DNA of 5,713 bases from Deltaproteobacteria bacterium (lineage in GTDB: Bacteria; Desulfobacterota_B; Binatia; Binatales; Binataceae): positions 1-5,713 of the forward strand of contig JAKAVX010000194.1 in NCBI GenBank assembly GCA_021827465.1, read 5' to 3'. Within the stretch, counting starts at the first letter, position 1. Each line of letters opens with the position of its first letter. Of this stretch, positions 1 through 5,693 are shown in pieces. Both the position numbers and the translations under genes were made by a program. The notes beneath the pieces are model-generated. The model did not search any database and had not been told where the DNA came from. It worked only from the letters and a program-made list of their open reading frames with translations.

Positions 1-3000
1 CGGTAAGACTGGTCTTTGGATATACACAGACGCTCTGGCCTAATGAATCGGTCCCCGTCGTAGTCCCGGCGGGGCAGCCCTGCGAGGCTAGAGTGATTCC
101 ATTTGCCGGACATCCGGTGCCGGGCAACAGGTTGAGCGAGTTACCGTTTGACGTGTTGACGCCATCGAGGTTGTCGCAGATTTGCTGATTGCCGCCGCCG
201 TCCGTGTACAGCTTGTCCAGCTTGTTGTAGTACTTGCGCAGCTCCAGATCGCCCGGGCCGGCGCCGCCGATCACGCCGCCGGCGTAGGAGTGGTAGCCGC
301 GCGTGATCGAGAAATCGGACGCGCTGCCCGGGTGACTGCCGTTCGCGCTCGTGTAGCAGATACCAACCCGTACATAGAATGGATTCGTAGTGCTGATCTC
401 GTGGTTCATGGCATCGATCAGGCCCACGTCGACGACGCTCGGAATTCCCGCCGTCTTGCCATTGTCGCGCTGGTCCACGGCCGCGCCTATGGTGTAACCG
501 AGGCCGCTGGTTACCTTGGGTTCCCACACACCCAGCGCGTTGCGGCTCGTCAGCGACATCGCGTGATGATTGCCTAAATCCACCGAATCCTTGGTGAAGG
601 TGATCTCCTGCTTCTGCAGCGGGAATTGCGTCGGCTGCGGTTCTGCGGGCGGATACGCCGCCTGGAACTCCAGCGTCGCCATGCTCGACGGTGACATCAG
701 AGAGGTGCCCCGCCCCTCGAGCACCTTGTCCTGTGCGCCCTCAGACTGACACTCGTCCACCGAGTTGCCCGAGGCGTTTATCATCAGGTTGTTGAGCGAG
801 ATCGGATGGGGTCCGTCGAACAGGGTGGAGGCATTGTTGTTCGCGTCGAGTGCGATGTATCCGTCGAGCGTGCCGTCGAGATCGATGATCGCGGTGTTCT
901 TGTCACCGTCCTGGAAGCCCTGGGCCTGGGCACCGAGATTGACGAGCTGCGTATAAATCTGATGGCGAAGATCGGTGTTGACGAAGCTGAGTTCCTTGCT
1001 GTTGGTCAGCGTCGGATAGCTGCTCTGGTTCGACTGGAACCACCCAAACGCTGCGTCGCCCTCGTACACCCACGGCACCTTGGTGCCGTCCTCCTTTATC
1101 AGCGTATGGGACGCCGCCCACTTGTCCACCGCGTGATGGTCGGCATTTGTGAACGTGGGGGCGACTTTGAAATCCACGAAGCGATCGTGATAGAGGCGGG
1201 CCGGGCCGTCGTAGATCATGTAGCCCGCAATGTTCCATCTGGGATCAGGATAGCCCTTGCCGATCTCGTCTCCGCCGCGCACAGTCGCGTCTCCAGCCGG
1301 GGTCCGATCGATGCAACCCTCGAACGGAGTCTGCGTTGAAAAGCTCGTGCCGGTGACAGGGCATGGTCCGAAACGATCGACGTTGTTCTGGCTCATTCCC
1401 TCGAACACCGAGTTCTCCGCCAGCATCCAGTCGCCCGGTGTGGCACCGTCAACGCCGCCCGCCGTCAGCAGCGTGGCGCTGTCGCGGTTAGTGGCGAAGC
1501 GGCCGTTGTCGATCACGAACCATTGGTCCCTCATCCACACACCGCGGTCGCGGTTGCGAGTCGCCGTCAGGCCGTCGAACTCGGCCAGCAGGTTCCGGCC
1601 CGACGGCTCTCCACCGACCAAGGGATGGAGCAACGCCGAGGTTTCCACGCTGTACTGGTTCTCGTCGTACAGGCCGTTGTAGCATGCAGTGACCCGGTTG
1701 TTCCTGAAGGCTCCCACGGGCTGGTACTGGTTAAAGTTGACCTGCGGGTATTTGCTATTTGCAGGCTGTGTCGGTGGCGTAAGGTACCAGTAGCCCACGC
1801 CCACGCCCTGGCATCCGTCGATGACATTATCGAGCAACTGAGTCGCCGGGTTGGTGATATAGAAGCCGCTGGCAGGTTCGATGTAAATCGGGAATTGGGC
1901 CGAGCATTCGCCCTGGACCGGCGCTCTATAAACGTTAAACCCTCCATCACTGTTAAGAGCGGTGCAACTGCCGCGAACCGGATTGGTCCGATCGTCCATG
2001 TCAGGGATATCGAAGCCGTTGTAGCCGATGTAGCTGGGCGACTCGGGATTATTGGTCATGTAGTCGCCCGTCCACCAGTATTTCCTGATAAGTTCGGCGC
2101 GCTTGTCCGCGGTCCCGTTGATATTGAACGAGTTGCTCATCGCGCCGACGCCGAGGTTGTGCTCGAAGGTGATTCCGGATTCGGCGCCGGTTTCCTCGTA
2201 GAAAAGAGAACCCACGGCGCGGACGCAGACGTTGTTCGAAATGGTCAGATTCCTGGTCAAATGAACCGTCACGCACTTGTTGTAGCTGTGGTCGACGGTG
2301 TTGGAATCCACCAGCGGCTTGTTTCCGACGTCGCCATCCATGTGGAAATGAATTGGATAACTGCCGAGCTGGTCCTTTCCGAATTTCTGCAGCTCCACTC
2401 CCTGGATCGAGACTTCACTGAAATTCGCGAGAAATTTAAGCTCGCCGCCCCAATGGATACTGCCCGGATCGGCTTTGTGAGTCGTCGCGGTCAGCTTGAT
2501 GCTGCGGCTTATCAGCGCAACCGGGGCGCGCTCGTCAATCCCGTAGTTCTGCGCGGCGGGGTCGCCGTAGTTGAGCGGGCTGGGTTGCGAGGTGCATGCA
2601 CTCGTGCATCCCGAGACCGAGCCGCACGCAACCGCGGTCAACGTGCCGCCAACCGTGCAGAGTTGGCTCGGCGTCGGCGCCTGGCTGCCGTAGTGATAGT
2701 GGGTAAGCAGCGTGGAGGCGTCGAGGTAGATGTCGCTGCCCGTCGGATTGTCGGCAGGCTTGGACTTGATGTCGGCGATTTTCACTATCTCGGTTTCGAA
2801 CGGACTGAAGCTGGTGCCGCCCACGGCTATCCAGTCGCCGCGCCGCCAGGCCCCTGCCCCGGCACCTACATCGTCAGCCACGTGCAGTAACTCATCGCCG
2901 CCCCTCGCGACCAGTGCCGTCACTCCGCTGTCTCGGCCGTACTTTGGCGGACCCGCCGGCTTTGAAAGATCGGTCCAGTCGAGTCCGTTCGGCGGAACTC

Positions 3001-3634
3001 CCTTGATACCGTACATCTCCAGCGAGCCGCCGCTGCAAACTTCAATTCCCTTGCGAAAGGGCGTAGGGGCGACGGGATCGACGCAATTTGAGTTGGTGGT
3101 TGCCGGGGTGTTTTTGTCGCCCACAAAGTCGAGCCGAACCTGCGTGGACGGGTTGTCGGTTCCTATCGGGTGGGTCTTCTGGCCGATCTGCAGCGTGCCG
3201 CTAACCAGGATGGTGCCGATTTCCATTCGCGCGGCTCGATCGGGAAAGCAGAGCGTAGCGCCGGAATCGATCGTGATGGTCTTGAACCTGGCGTCCGCCT
3301 TGTCAACGTAAACCTTCGGCCCGCATCCGCCGGCACCGATTTCAATGTTGTCCGCGGCATCCTTGGCGCAGCTCGCACTGGATAGCGGAATTGCATCGGT
3401 TCCACAGATGCCGGGATCCGTGGAAACCGCACTCGCGGAGGCCGTGAGCGAGTGGCCGCCGCCACCTGAGGATAGGCCCGCACCACCACCGTCGCACGGG
3501 ACCATGGCCACCGCCGCGAAAAGTGCCAGCGCTGAAAAAGTCAGACCGCGGGCGCGTCGCAAGCGCCTGGGATTTTCAGCGTTGCTCTTGCCAGAGCTTT
3601 CGATCGCGGAAAGCGAAAAATCATTCGCTGGCAT
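1..3634 (-). CDS. Large exported CEMIP/TMEM2-like protein with G8 domain and parallel beta-helix (C-terminus beyond window)
   Basis: The minus strand is open for 1211 codons from ATG at 3634 to the window edge; the stop lies outside. Start choice: GAGGAGGG ends 8 bases upstream. Residues 1-30 are a long basic n-region (R23, R24, R26, R27, R29), followed by a hydrophobic stretch 31-45, so the protein is probably exported; C47 follows Pro, a poor lipobox. Residues about 93-215 read as a G8 domain (ITIDSGATLCF, ILVSGTLQIGQKTHPIG), ending in GLDWTDLSK (217-225). Then come WRRGDWIAVGG (263-273), GIDERAPVALISRSI (365-379), the beta-helix core with SYPIHFHMDGDV (425-436) and KCVTVH (453-458), FRNNR (643-647), RGVWMRD (697-703), YDGPARLY (808-815), GDKNTAIIDLDGTLDGY (910-926) and FYVRVGICY (1086-1094). 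The order matches animal CEMIP and TMEM2, which depolymerise or bind hyaluronan; the comparison is from memory. The substrate here is unknown. Other possibilities are a different polysaccharide-degrading enzyme or an adhesin. Many cysteines suggest an oxidising, extracytoplasmic location. Confidence 0.88.
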   Translation of the reverse strand, partial: MPANDFSLSAIESSGKSNAENPRRLRRARGLTFSALALFAAVAMVPCDGGGAGLSSGGGGHSLTASASAVSTDPGICGTDAIPLSSASCAKDAADNIEIGAGGCGPKVYVDKADARFKTITIDSGATLCFPDRAARMEIGTILVSGTLQIGQKTHPIGTDNPSTQVRLDFVGDKNTPATTNSNCVDPVAPTPFRKGIEVCSGGSLEMYGIKGVPPNGLDWTDLSKPAGPPKYGRDSGVTALVARGGDELLHVADDVGAGAGAWRRGDWIAVGGTSFSPFETEIVKIADIKSKPADNPTGSDIYLDASTLLTHYHYGSQAPTPSQLCTVGGTLTAVACGSVSGCTSACTSQPSPLNYGDPAAQNYGIDERAPVALISRSIKLTATTHKADPGSIHWGGELKFLANFSEVSIQGVELQKFGKDQLGSYPIHFHMDGDVGNKPLVDSNTVDHSYNKCVTVHLTRNLTISNNVCVRAVGSLFYEETGAESGITFEHNLGVGAMSNSFNINGTADKRAELIRKYWWTGDYMTNNPESPSYIGYNGFDIPDMDDRTNPVRGSCTALNSDGGFNVYRAPVQGECSAQFPIYIEPASGFYITNPATQLLDNVIDGCQGVGVGYWYLTPPTQPANSKYPQVNFNQYQPVGAFRNNRVTACYNGLYDENQYSVETSALLHPLVGGEPSGRNLLAEFDGLTATRNRDRGVWMRDQWFVIDNGRFATNRDSATLLTAGGVDGATPGDWMLAENSVFEGMSQNNVDRFGPCPVTGTSFSTQTPFEGCIDRTPAGDATVRGGDEIGKGYPDPRWNIAGYMIYDGPARLYHDRFVDFKVAPTFTNADHHAVDKWAASHTLIKEDGTKVPWVYEGDAAFGWFQSNQSSYPTLTNSKELSFVNTDLRHQIYTQLVNLGAQAQGFQDGDKNTAIIDLDGTLDGYIALDANNNASTLFDGPHPISLNNLMINASGNSVDECQSEGAQDKVLEGRGTSLMSPSSMATLEFQAAYPPAEPQPTQFPLQKQEITFTKDSVDLGNHHAMSLTSRNALGVWEPKVTSGLGYTIGAAVDQRDNGKTAGIPSVVDVGLIDAMNHEISTTNPFYVRVGICYTSANGSHPGSASDFSITRGYHSYAGGVIGGAGPGDLELRKYYNKLDKLYTDGGGNQQICDNLDGVNTSNGNSLNLLPGTGCPANGITLASQGCPAGTTTGTDSLGQSVCVYPKTSLT

Positions 3635-3642
3635 CGCAGCTA

Positions 3643-3650
3643 CCCTCCTC
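3643..3650 (-). promoter_or_regulatory. Shine-Dalgarno of the CEMIP/TMEM2-like gene
   Basis: On the minus strand GAGGAGGG is followed by the 8-base spacer TAGCTGCG and then ATG at 3634. This near-ideal site fixes the start of the large gene and suggests efficient translation. No convincing -35/-10 pair was found upstream. The best -35-like hexamer, TTGACT (minus strand, 3793-3788), has no good -10 partner 17 bases downstream. Confidence 0.8.
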
Positions 3651-3807
3651 GGTCTGTATCGGCTGAGGTTAGTCGCCGGACCGGTATTCGCGGCTATACG
3701 CGGGGAACAGCAGCGAGAATTTTCTATGGTTGCCTTTCAGACCCGCCCCGGGATGAATCGAGGACCCTAAGGCATAGTAGGAAAGGAAGTCAAGAAGGAG
3801 GGCCGGA

Positions 3808-3936
3808 ATGGCCATGTCCCGCGGCGCTGAAAGCGCCGCCAGGCTCGAACCTGAGGTAAGGCCGACTGCGTTATTGTTCCTGCGCGGTCATTTAGCGACG
3901 CAACGAGTCTTGAGCATGAGCCCCTTGGGCGAATAG
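3808..3936 (+). CDS. Possible small ORF, 42 residues, upstream of dtd
   Basis: An ATG at 3808, with a second in-frame ATG at 3814, follows the strong Shine-Dalgarno-like GAAGGAGGG (3794-3802). The frame runs to TAG at 3934-3936, giving 42 residues that begin MAMSRGAESAARLEPEV and have a short hydrophobic patch (ALLFL). I recognise no family. It ends 56 bases before dtd, on the same strand. It could be a translated leader peptide, a free-standing small protein or a chance frame. The good ribosome binding site is the main support. Codon third positions are mixed and do not resemble the strongly GC-ending codons of the neighbouring genes. Confidence 0.25.
   Translation: MAMSRGAESAARLEPEVRPTALLFLRGHLATQRVLSMSPLGE
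3821..3839. repeat. Perfect 8-bp inverted repeat with 3-base loop
   Basis: GCGGCGCT (3821-3828), loop GAA (3829-3831) and AGCGCCGC (3832-3839) form a fully paired GC-rich stem. No run of T follows on either strand, so it is not a canonical intrinsic terminator. It lies inside the possible small ORF and could act as an RNA structural element in the dtd leader or as a DNA-binding palindrome. Confidence 0.5.
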
Positions 3937-3946
3937 GCTCCTCAGG
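3909..3946 (+). promoter_or_regulatory. Imperfect stem-loop in the dtd leader
   Basis: TGAG (3911-3914) pairs with CTCA (3941-3944), and GAGCC (3918-3922) pairs with GGCTC (3936-3940), with a 3-base bulge CAT at 3915-3917. The outer stem extends by one C-G and one wobble pair to 3909/3946. The loop contains GCCC/GGGC (3920-3923, 3927-3930), an alternative small stem. With the adjoining hairpin at 3949 it makes most of the last 85 bases before dtd potentially structured. Function is unknown. Confidence 0.35.
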
Positions 3947-3948
3947 CA

Positions 3949-3983
3949 CCCTGTTGACCCTTACTGCCATCGGTCCAACAGGG
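3949..3983 (+). promoter_or_regulatory. Stem-loop overlapping the dtd Shine-Dalgarno
   Basis: CCCTGTTG (3949-3956) is a perfect complement of CAACAGGG (3976-3983), and the stem continues inward as ACC (3957-3959) with GGT (3972-3974) across one bulged C at 3975. The right arm includes most of AGGGGA (3980-3985), the likely ribosome binding site for dtd, 7 bases before ATG at 3993. Folding would hide that site, so the hairpin could limit or switch translation of dtd. It could instead be a two-arm DNA operator. No experiment supports either reading. Confidence 0.45.
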
Positions 3984-3992
3984 GACGCTAAC

Positions 3993-4439
3993 ATGCGCGC
4001 GGTTCTTCAACGTGTCTCAAAGGCGGAGGTCGAAATCGAAGGCCACGTCACCGGCCGAATCTCGCGCGGATTCGTGGTTCTGCTCGGCGTCGCTGCTGGC
4101 GACACGGAACAGGATGCGGCGTTTCTGGCCGACCGCACACTCGGGCTTCGCGTTTTCGCCGACGCCGACGGCAGGATGAACCTCGCGCTCGACAAGGTCG
4201 GCGGCGAATTGCTGGTGATCTCGCAGTTCACGCTGCTCGCCGATACCAGCGCGGGACGCCGTCCCTCGTTCACGAAGGCCGCACCGCCCGACGAGGCGCG
4301 CCGCCTCTACGAGCATTTCGTCTCGCTCGCGCGGAAAAGCAATGTTAAGGTTGAGACGGGCCGGTTCGGCGCCGCGATGCAGGTGACGCTTACGAACGAC
4401 GGCCCGGTCACCATCATTCTCGACAGCCGGGATCGTTGA
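3993..4439 (+). CDS. dtd: D-aminoacyl-tRNA deacylase (DTD)
   Basis: This cytoplasmic enzyme hydrolyses D-amino acids (and glycine mischarged on tRNA-Ala) from tRNA, a chirality proofreading step in translation. The product is 148 residues, the usual family length. It begins MRAVLQRVSKAEVEIEG, the typical DTD N-terminus, which fixes the start at 3993 rather than at an in-frame TTG 39 bases upstream. The two active-site motifs are present: SQFTL (77-81) and the Gly-Pro motif in NDGPVT (135-140, with GP at 137-138), which inserts into the partner subunit of the homodimer. RRPSF (89-93) is also conserved. It is the first gene of a close cluster with a DUF1285-type gene and trmL. A hairpin at 3949-3983 overlaps its ribosome binding site. 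Nothing looks broken. Confidence 0.97.
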   Translation: MRAVLQRVSKAEVEIEGHVTGRISRGFVVLLGVAAGDTEQDAAFLADRTLGLRVFADADGRMNLALDKVGGELLVISQFTLLADTSAGRRPSFTKAAPPDEARRLYEHFVSLARKSNVKVETGRFGAAMQVTLTNDGPVTIILDSRDR

Positions 4440-4444
4440 TTGCT

Positions 4445-4924
4445 ATGCCACGCGCCGGATTTTACGCCGTCGAGTCGGGAAAAATTTCGTTTCGCAAGGA
4501 CGGCAACTGGTACAGCGACGAGGAGCGAATCGACAATCCGCGTATCGCGCTCCTGTTCTCGCGCAGCATCAAGTGCAACCCTGACGGCTCCTATTATCTC
4601 CAGGTCGCCGAAGAACGCGCCTCCATCACGGTCGAAGACACGCCCTACGTCGTCAAATCGCTTCAGGACGACGGGCACGGCGGCTTGATCCTGATACTGA
4701 ACGACGAAGAGCGCGAACCGCTCGATCCCTCGGCGCTCGAAGTGGGCGCGGACAACGTGCTCTACACGCGCGTCAAGGGCGGCGAGTTCCGCGCGCGATT
4801 CCTGCGCCCCGCGTATTACCATCTGAGCCCGCATTTCGAGATGGGCGGCGACGGCGCCTTCTATCTGCGGCTTAAGGGCGAGCGCCATCCGATAAGGTTC
4901 GCGCCCGGCGGCGACGGTTCGTAA
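4445..4924 (+). CDS. DUF1285-type protein
   Basis: The product has 159 residues and no signal peptide or membrane segment, so it is probably cytoplasmic. The pattern fits my memory of the DUF1285 family: a G-x-W-Y strand near the start (GNWYSDEERI, 20-29), an LFSRSIKCNPDGSYYLQVAEER block (37-58), IxVEDTPYVV (61-70), YTRVKGGEFRARFLRPAYYHL (107-127) and a closing GxFYLRL (137-143). The biochemical role of the family is not known to me; structures exist, but no reaction is assigned. ATG at 4445 lies 5 bases after the dtd stop. An in-frame TTG at 4436 overlaps that stop (TTGA) and would add three residues; the ribosome binding site is weak for both, so translation is probably coupled to dtd. trmL follows after 5 bases, suggesting one transcript and perhaps a tRNA-related role. 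Confidence 0.82.
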   Translation: MPRAGFYAVESGKISFRKDGNWYSDEERIDNPRIALLFSRSIKCNPDGSYYLQVAEERASITVEDTPYVVKSLQDDGHGGLILILNDEEREPLDPSALEVGADNVLYTRVKGGEFRARFLRPAYYHLSPHFEMGGDGAFYLRLKGERHPIRFAPGGDGS

Positions 4925-4929
4925 GCATC

Positions 4930-5412
4930 GTGACCGAACCGATTCTTCACGTCGTCCTGGTGCGGCCCGAAATCCCGCAGAACACCGGCTCAATCGCAAG
5001 ACTCACGGCCGCAACCCGGATCAGGCTTCATCTGGTCGGTCCGCTCGGGTTCTCGCTCGAAGATCGATACCTGAAGCGTGCGGGACTGGATTACTGGCCG
5101 ATGGTCGATCTCAGAACCTATCTGGGATGGGACGAATTCGCGCGCGAGCACGGCGGCGATACGCCGATGAAGCTCTTCTCGGCGCGCACGGGGCGCTCAT
5201 ATCTCGCGGCAAAGTACGCGCCCGGCGATTTCCTGGTCTTCGGATGCGAAACGAAGGGGCTTGGCGCGGATTTCATCCGCGAGCGGATCGAGCGGACCTA
5301 TCGGATTCCGATTTTCGAGCCGGGAGTGCGGAGCCTCAATCTTTCCAACGCGGTTTCGATCGTCGTTTACGAGGCGCTCCGCCAAACCGGCGCAATCACC
5401 GCCGAGAGTTAG
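4930..5412 (+). CDS. trmL: tRNA (cytidine/uridine-34-2'-O)-methyltransferase, TrmL-like SPOUT enzyme
   Basis: TrmL uses S-adenosylmethionine to methylate the ribose of the wobble nucleotide 34 in certain leucine tRNAs. The product is 160 residues, close to E. coli TrmL. Visible family motifs are LVRPEIPQNTGSIAR (10-24) with the NTG motif, LHLVGPLGFSLEDRYLKRAG (33-52), LDYW (53-56), the knot motif FGCETKGLG (104-112) and RSLNLSNAVSIVVYEALRQ (134-152), which forms the deep trefoil knot and cofactor site. The start is GTG at 4930, 5 bases after the previous stop. No ATG fits the conserved N-terminus, and the ribosome binding site is weak, which suggests coupling. It ends 7 bases from the stop of a convergent gene. 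A closely related SPOUT methyltransferase with another target cannot be excluded, but the short length and motif set favour TrmL. Confidence 0.94.
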   Translation: MTEPILHVVLVRPEIPQNTGSIARLTAATRIRLHLVGPLGFSLEDRYLKRAGLDYWPMVDLRTYLGWDEFAREHGGDTPMKLFSARTGRSYLAAKYAPGDFLVFGCETKGLGADFIRERIERTYRIPIFEPGVRSLNLSNAVSIVVYEALRQTGAITAES

Positions 5413-5419
5413 CGAGACG

Positions 5420-5683
5420 TCAGTTCTTGCGCGAGCATCCGCCGCCCGCGCCGCAACCACATCCGCCCGAGGCCGGAGGGCGCGAGCCGAAGTAGTAGCC
5501 GATCGATTCAAGCTCCTCTACCGAAATCCATTCAGGCTCGGCTTCGAGAAGTGCGTCGCAATGCGTGCAGAAGCGGCGCTCGGCGCCGTCCGGTGCAAGG
5601 GCCACGTAGGTGAGCACGGACTTGCCGCACCGGTCGCATCGAGCGACGGGAAATGAGGTCGAGTCTGTCGAGCTATCGCGCAT
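5420..5683 (-). CDS. Small zinc-ribbon protein with Gly/Cys-rich tail
   Basis: This 87-residue product has two CxxC knuckles, C16/C19 (CDRCG) and C39/C42 (CTHCD), 19 residues apart, which fits a single structural zinc ribbon. Residues 48-66 are acidic and possibly helical. The C-terminus is a short Gly/Cys tail (GGCGCGAGGGC, 73-83) with cysteines 75, 77 and 83. It has no signal peptide. I do not recognise a named family. The tail recalls FmdB-type small zinc-ribbon proteins, but the N-terminus does not fit that family. It converges with trmL across 7 bases (5413-5419) with no hairpin terminator between them. The start at 5683 is the only in-frame ATG near the N-terminus and has no evident Shine-Dalgarno; the frame stays open to the window edge upstream without another ATG. 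Confidence 0.8.
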   Translation of the reverse strand: MRDSSTDSTSFPVARCDRCGKSVLTYVALAPDGAERRFCTHCDALLEAEPEWISVEELESIGYYFGSRPPASGGCGCGAGGGCSRKN

Positions 5684-5687
5684 CGCG

Positions 5688-5693
5688 GTTATA
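5688..5693 (-). promoter_or_regulatory. Possible -10 box of the zinc-ribbon gene
   Basis: On the minus strand TATAAC lies only 4 bases before ATG at 5683. If it is the -10 element, transcription would start at or inside the start codon, giving a leaderless message, which would fit the absence of a Shine-Dalgarno. A second AT-rich candidate, TATACA, lies just upstream around 5701-5706 and would give a leader of about 10 bases. The -35 region would lie outside the window. Confidence 0.25.

Larger units (their letters stand above)
3635..3992. other. Divergent intergenic region with structured dtd leader
   Basis: These 358 bases separate the large minus-strand gene from dtd. They hold the ribosome binding site of the large gene, a purine-rich stretch at 3780-3802, a possible 42-codon ORF (3808-3936), a perfect short hairpin (3821-3839) and two imperfect hairpins (3909-3946 and 3949-3983) directly before dtd. 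Promoters for both genes must lie here unless dtd is read from further away, but no clear sigma70-type pair was recognised on either strand. No known riboswitch class was identified. Confidence 0.6.

Noticed and set aside
857..907. DLDGTLDG in the large protein, resembling the HAD phosphatase DxDGT motif
   Set aside because: No other HAD motifs follow. The stretch GDKNTAIIDLDGTLDGY aligns with the GDKTSVFHDVDGS block of CEMIP, which explains it better.
1523..2890. A 455-codon plus-strand open frame, the longest complete frame in the window
   Set aside because: It lies entirely antisense to the large minus-strand frame, has no recognisable domains, is rich in Val, Arg and Ala as expected of a GC-driven shadow, and the minus-strand product matches a known family along this whole stretch.
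182..3770. Several other plus-strand and alternative minus-strand frames of 60-190 codons
   Set aside because: All overlap the continuous 1211-codon minus-strand frame and show low-complexity Arg/Pro/Ser/Ala composition without motifs; they are shadows.
3821..3839. Perfect hairpin as an intrinsic terminator
   Set aside because: There is no T-run after the stem on either strand, and neither neighbouring gene ends here; both start from this region.
3838..3856. CAGGCTCGAACCTG, resembling a tRNA T-arm
   Set aside because: The stem is 4 bp with a 6-base loop that does not fit TTCRANY, and no acceptor, D or anticodon arm is present nearby.
3918..3950. GGCTCCTCAGGCACC, loosely recalling the 3' part of a glycine riboswitch aptamer
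   Set aside because: The matching 5' GGAGAG-type strand and the conserved core are missing, so the likeness is only a few bases.
3954..3992. Upstream in-frame TTG start for dtd
   Set aside because: It would add 13 residues before the conserved MRAVLQRV start, has no good ribosome binding site and lies in the hairpin arm.
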